Of a DNA stretch of 34,711 nucleotides, positions 33,168-34,711 are shown one piece after another. A program made the position numbers and the translations under genes. The DNA comes from Planctomycetota bacterium. GTDB lineage: Bacteria > Planctomycetota > Planctomycetia > Pirellulales > Pirellulaceae. Location of the stretch: the NCBI GenBank assembly GCA_027622275.1, contig JAQBZB010000065.1:1-34711 (forward strand). The letters are read 5' to 3'. Position 1 is the first letter of the stretch. Every line of letters begins with the position of its first letter. The notes beneath the pieces are model-generated. The model was not told where the DNA came from. It worked only from the letters and a program-made list of their open reading frames with translations, and made no database searches.

Positions 33168-34388
33168 TCAATCGGCACGTTGTACAAATGGATCGGAGAA
33201 ACGAGGGTCGGCCAGCAGTGATTCGTCTGTCAAGGTTTTCAAAAACGCGACAAGTGCTGACTTCTGCGTCGGAGTCAAACGAAACCCGGATGTGCTCGTG
33301 GCGTCGATGGGCTCTTCGTTGAAGGCCAATTCCAAGTTTACGTGCGGATGAACGCCATCGCTGTAATGCTCGACGACTCGTTCCAACGTCTTGAATCGTC
33401 CATCGTGCATATAGGGCGCGGTCAGGGCCACGTTGCGCAACGACGAGGCTTTGAACTTGCCGTCGTTGCTGGGTGTGAAGGGATCGTTCGGCGGCAGGCC
33501 GCGCGCTCCCAAGCCTTGATCGACGTAATACAAGTCGAGTCCGGTGTTGAATGACTTCGGCATGCTGAACGTTGGCGGGACGTGGCAGTGCGCGCAGCCG
33601 ATTTCGCCGACTCCATCCACACCGTTGATGAACAGCGACTTGCCGAGGTTCTCTTTGGCGGTAAAGTCCTTGAAGTCCGCCGAGTAGTCATCGCCGCCGG
33701 TCGCCGCGGCGGCGCGGTCGAAGCGCGAGTCGAACGAGACCATCGATCGCATGAACTGCGCGACCGCCTTCGAGATTCCATCGCACGTGACTTTTCGCGA
33801 AGCGAACGCCGCTTCGAATAGCGGTGGATAGTAAGGCAGCTGTTGCAGCTTGTTCTCCAACGCCGGCAACTCCATCCCCATCTCGACTTTGTCTTGAATC
33901 GGCATCAGGACCTGCGCTTCGAGCGTGGGGGCTCGCTCGTCCCAGAAGAAGCCCGGATGCGCTCCGCGTAGTACTGTATAACGCAGATTCACCAGGCTCA
34001 TGGCGTTGCGGTTGGTGTAGCCGTATTCAAAACCTCGGCTGAACTGGCGCGGGTCCGCGAACGCCTGCTCTTGCAGATGGCATGACGCACAGGCGATCGT
34101 GTCGTTCTTGGAGAGCTGCCGATCGTAGAACAGCACTCTGCCCAACGACGCACCGGCGTCCGTGATGGGATTGTCCACCGGCGTGTTGTCCATGCTTTGC
34201 AGCGCCGACACATCGATATGACTCGGCAGTTTATCGATGGCGTAGCGATAGGGCTTCGACGGCAGCAGCGGCACGTCGCTGCGCCCGGCTGTCTCACGGA
34301 GCACGATCGGTTCGTCGGATCTCACGTCTCTGCATACGAGCGACGTCAGCAGCAACATACCGATGGCCAGAGTTCTTCCGCCGGACAT
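33168..34388 (-). CDS. Di-haem cytochrome c peroxidase / MauG-family protein
   Basis: A 406-residue exported protein. A signal peptide (LAIGMLLLTSLVCRDVRS) precedes two c-type haem sites, CASCH (about residue 100) and CAHCH (about 265), with family segments GRVLFYDRQLSKNDTIAC, GFFWDERAPTLEAQVLMPI, FFINGVDG-like, YMHDGRFKTLERVVEHY and LVAFLKTLTDE. Peroxidases of this kind reduce H2O2 with electrons from cytochrome c; MauG-type members oxidise protein side chains. It lies upstream of, and in an operon with, the W-U-G-P-C thioredoxin, which could maintain its haem cysteines or act in the same redox chain. Confidence 0.92.
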   Translation of the reverse strand: MSGGRTLAIGMLLLTSLVCRDVRSDEPIVLRETAGRSDVPLLPSKPYRYAIDKLPSHIDVSALQSMDNTPVDNPITDAGASLGRVLFYDRQLSKNDTIACASCHLQEQAFADPRQFSRGFEYGYTNRNAMSLVNLRYTVLRGAHPGFFWDERAPTLEAQVLMPIQDKVEMGMELPALENKLQQLPYYPPLFEAAFASRKVTCDGISKAVAQFMRSMVSFDSRFDRAAAATGGDDYSADFKDFTAKENLGKSLFINGVDGVGEIGCAHCHVPPTFSMPKSFNTGLDLYYVDQGLGARGLPPNDPFTPSNDGKFKASSLRNVALTAPYMHDGRFKTLERVVEHYSDGVHPHVNLELAFNEEPIDATSTSGFRLTPTQKSALVAFLKTLTDESLLADPRFSDPFVQRAD

Positions 34389-34630
34389 GGTTCCGAAGCC
34401 TCCAATACAACAAGTCGATCAGGCAACTGTGATTGTACCAGAATGCTCCCCGTCCAATGGAACGAACCGCGGCGGCGATGGGCGACTTCCGGCATCCTAA
34501 ATCATCGCCAAACCTTAGCCACCGCCCATCCGCCGTGGAGGCAACGCTCACGATTCAATCAGCATGGCAGAGGTGCGAAGCAAACGTGAGCACTACCGCA
34601 CTTCCGCAGTCATGCCCCATTTTCGCCCAA
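34389..34630. other. Intergenic region upstream of the peroxidase operon
   Basis: No convincing gene. Short frames here lack ribosome sites and family motifs. The promoter of the minus-strand peroxidase operon should be here but cannot be placed. Confidence 0.35.
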
Positions 34631-34711
34631 AGAAAGTGATGATCAACAACTTCCCGATTTGAGTTTCGGGAGGGCGAGGCTCCTGCCGAGCCATACGGGG
34701 AAAGGCTCGGC
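34631..34711 (+). repeat. Dispersed palindromic element, family 1, copy E (cut by window end)
   Basis: The 38-bp flank (34631-34668) is identical to that of copy A except one base. The core then starts (GGGAGGGCGAGGCTCCTGCC, GAGCCATACGGGGAAAGGCTC) and runs off the window. Confidence 0.85.

Overview
The window looks like chromosomal DNA of a planctomycete (Pirellulales-like). This is inferred from gene content: a Hanks-type Ser/Thr kinase with a C-terminal membrane anchor, duplicated ExbD proteins, PQQ-propeller proteins, a secreted sulfatase, a di-haem peroxidase, a stand-alone RNA polymerase alpha-CTD protein, and many palindromic dispersed repeats. No taxonomic marker settles the genus.

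Layout. (1) 1-1245: the 3' part of a tyrosine recombinase whose frame runs antisense through a tRNA-Phe(GAA) gene, probably the edge of an integrated element lying to the left. (2) 1246-2096: repeat-rich spacer. (3) 2097-12626: a seven-gene plus-strand operon with a membrane-anchored TonB-position protein, ExbB, ExbD, a zinc-ribbon/ExbD fusion, a TPR/PQQ-propeller membrane protein, an orphan family-5 solute-binding protein and a secreted protein. It reads like a proton-motive-force-driven envelope machine. A convergent Ser/Thr kinase (12708-14093) shares an N-terminal domain type with the PQQ protein. (4) 14486-18874: a Tat-exported sugar-isomerase-like protein with a small zinc-ribbon membrane protein, a secreted protein with a secretin-like signature, the alpha-CTD protein and a PQQ protein. 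(5) 19013-21145: a tightly overlapping three-gene cassette of two arrestin-fold-like proteins and a P-loop ATPase. (6) 21412-24270: secreted proteins, sulfatase, rpsU.

(7) The most striking part is 24654-33148. Six genes can be read as full-length proteins only if in-frame TGA codons are decoded as selenocysteine (Sec, U), eleven TGAs in all: a radical SAM protein with a C-U-A-E-P tail; a secreted protein with a U-U pair; a small MerC/MerT-like membrane protein with P-T-U; an HMA-type lipoprotein with U-G-D-U in place of CxxC; a MerT-MerP fusion with S-S-U-C and U-H-T-U; and a TlpA-type thioredoxin with W-U-G-P-C. In most cases the TGA falls exactly where the family has a redox or metal-binding Cys, and hairpins compatible with bacterial SECIS elements lie about 13-32 nt downstream. 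Four of these genes share one directional array with a DUF169 protein, a PLP decarboxylase-like protein lacking the usual catalytic Cys, and a SUMF-like protein, following the radical SAM gene. The inference is a selenoprotein-based thiophilic-metal (mercury-like) or selenium/sulfur-handling island. No Sec machinery gene (selA, selB, selC, selD) is visible, so it must be elsewhere in the genome. Automatic annotation will truncate or miss all of these genes.

At least four families of palindromic non-autonomous repeats are scattered between genes. One 62-bp palindrome sits inside the 5' end of a PQQ-protein gene.
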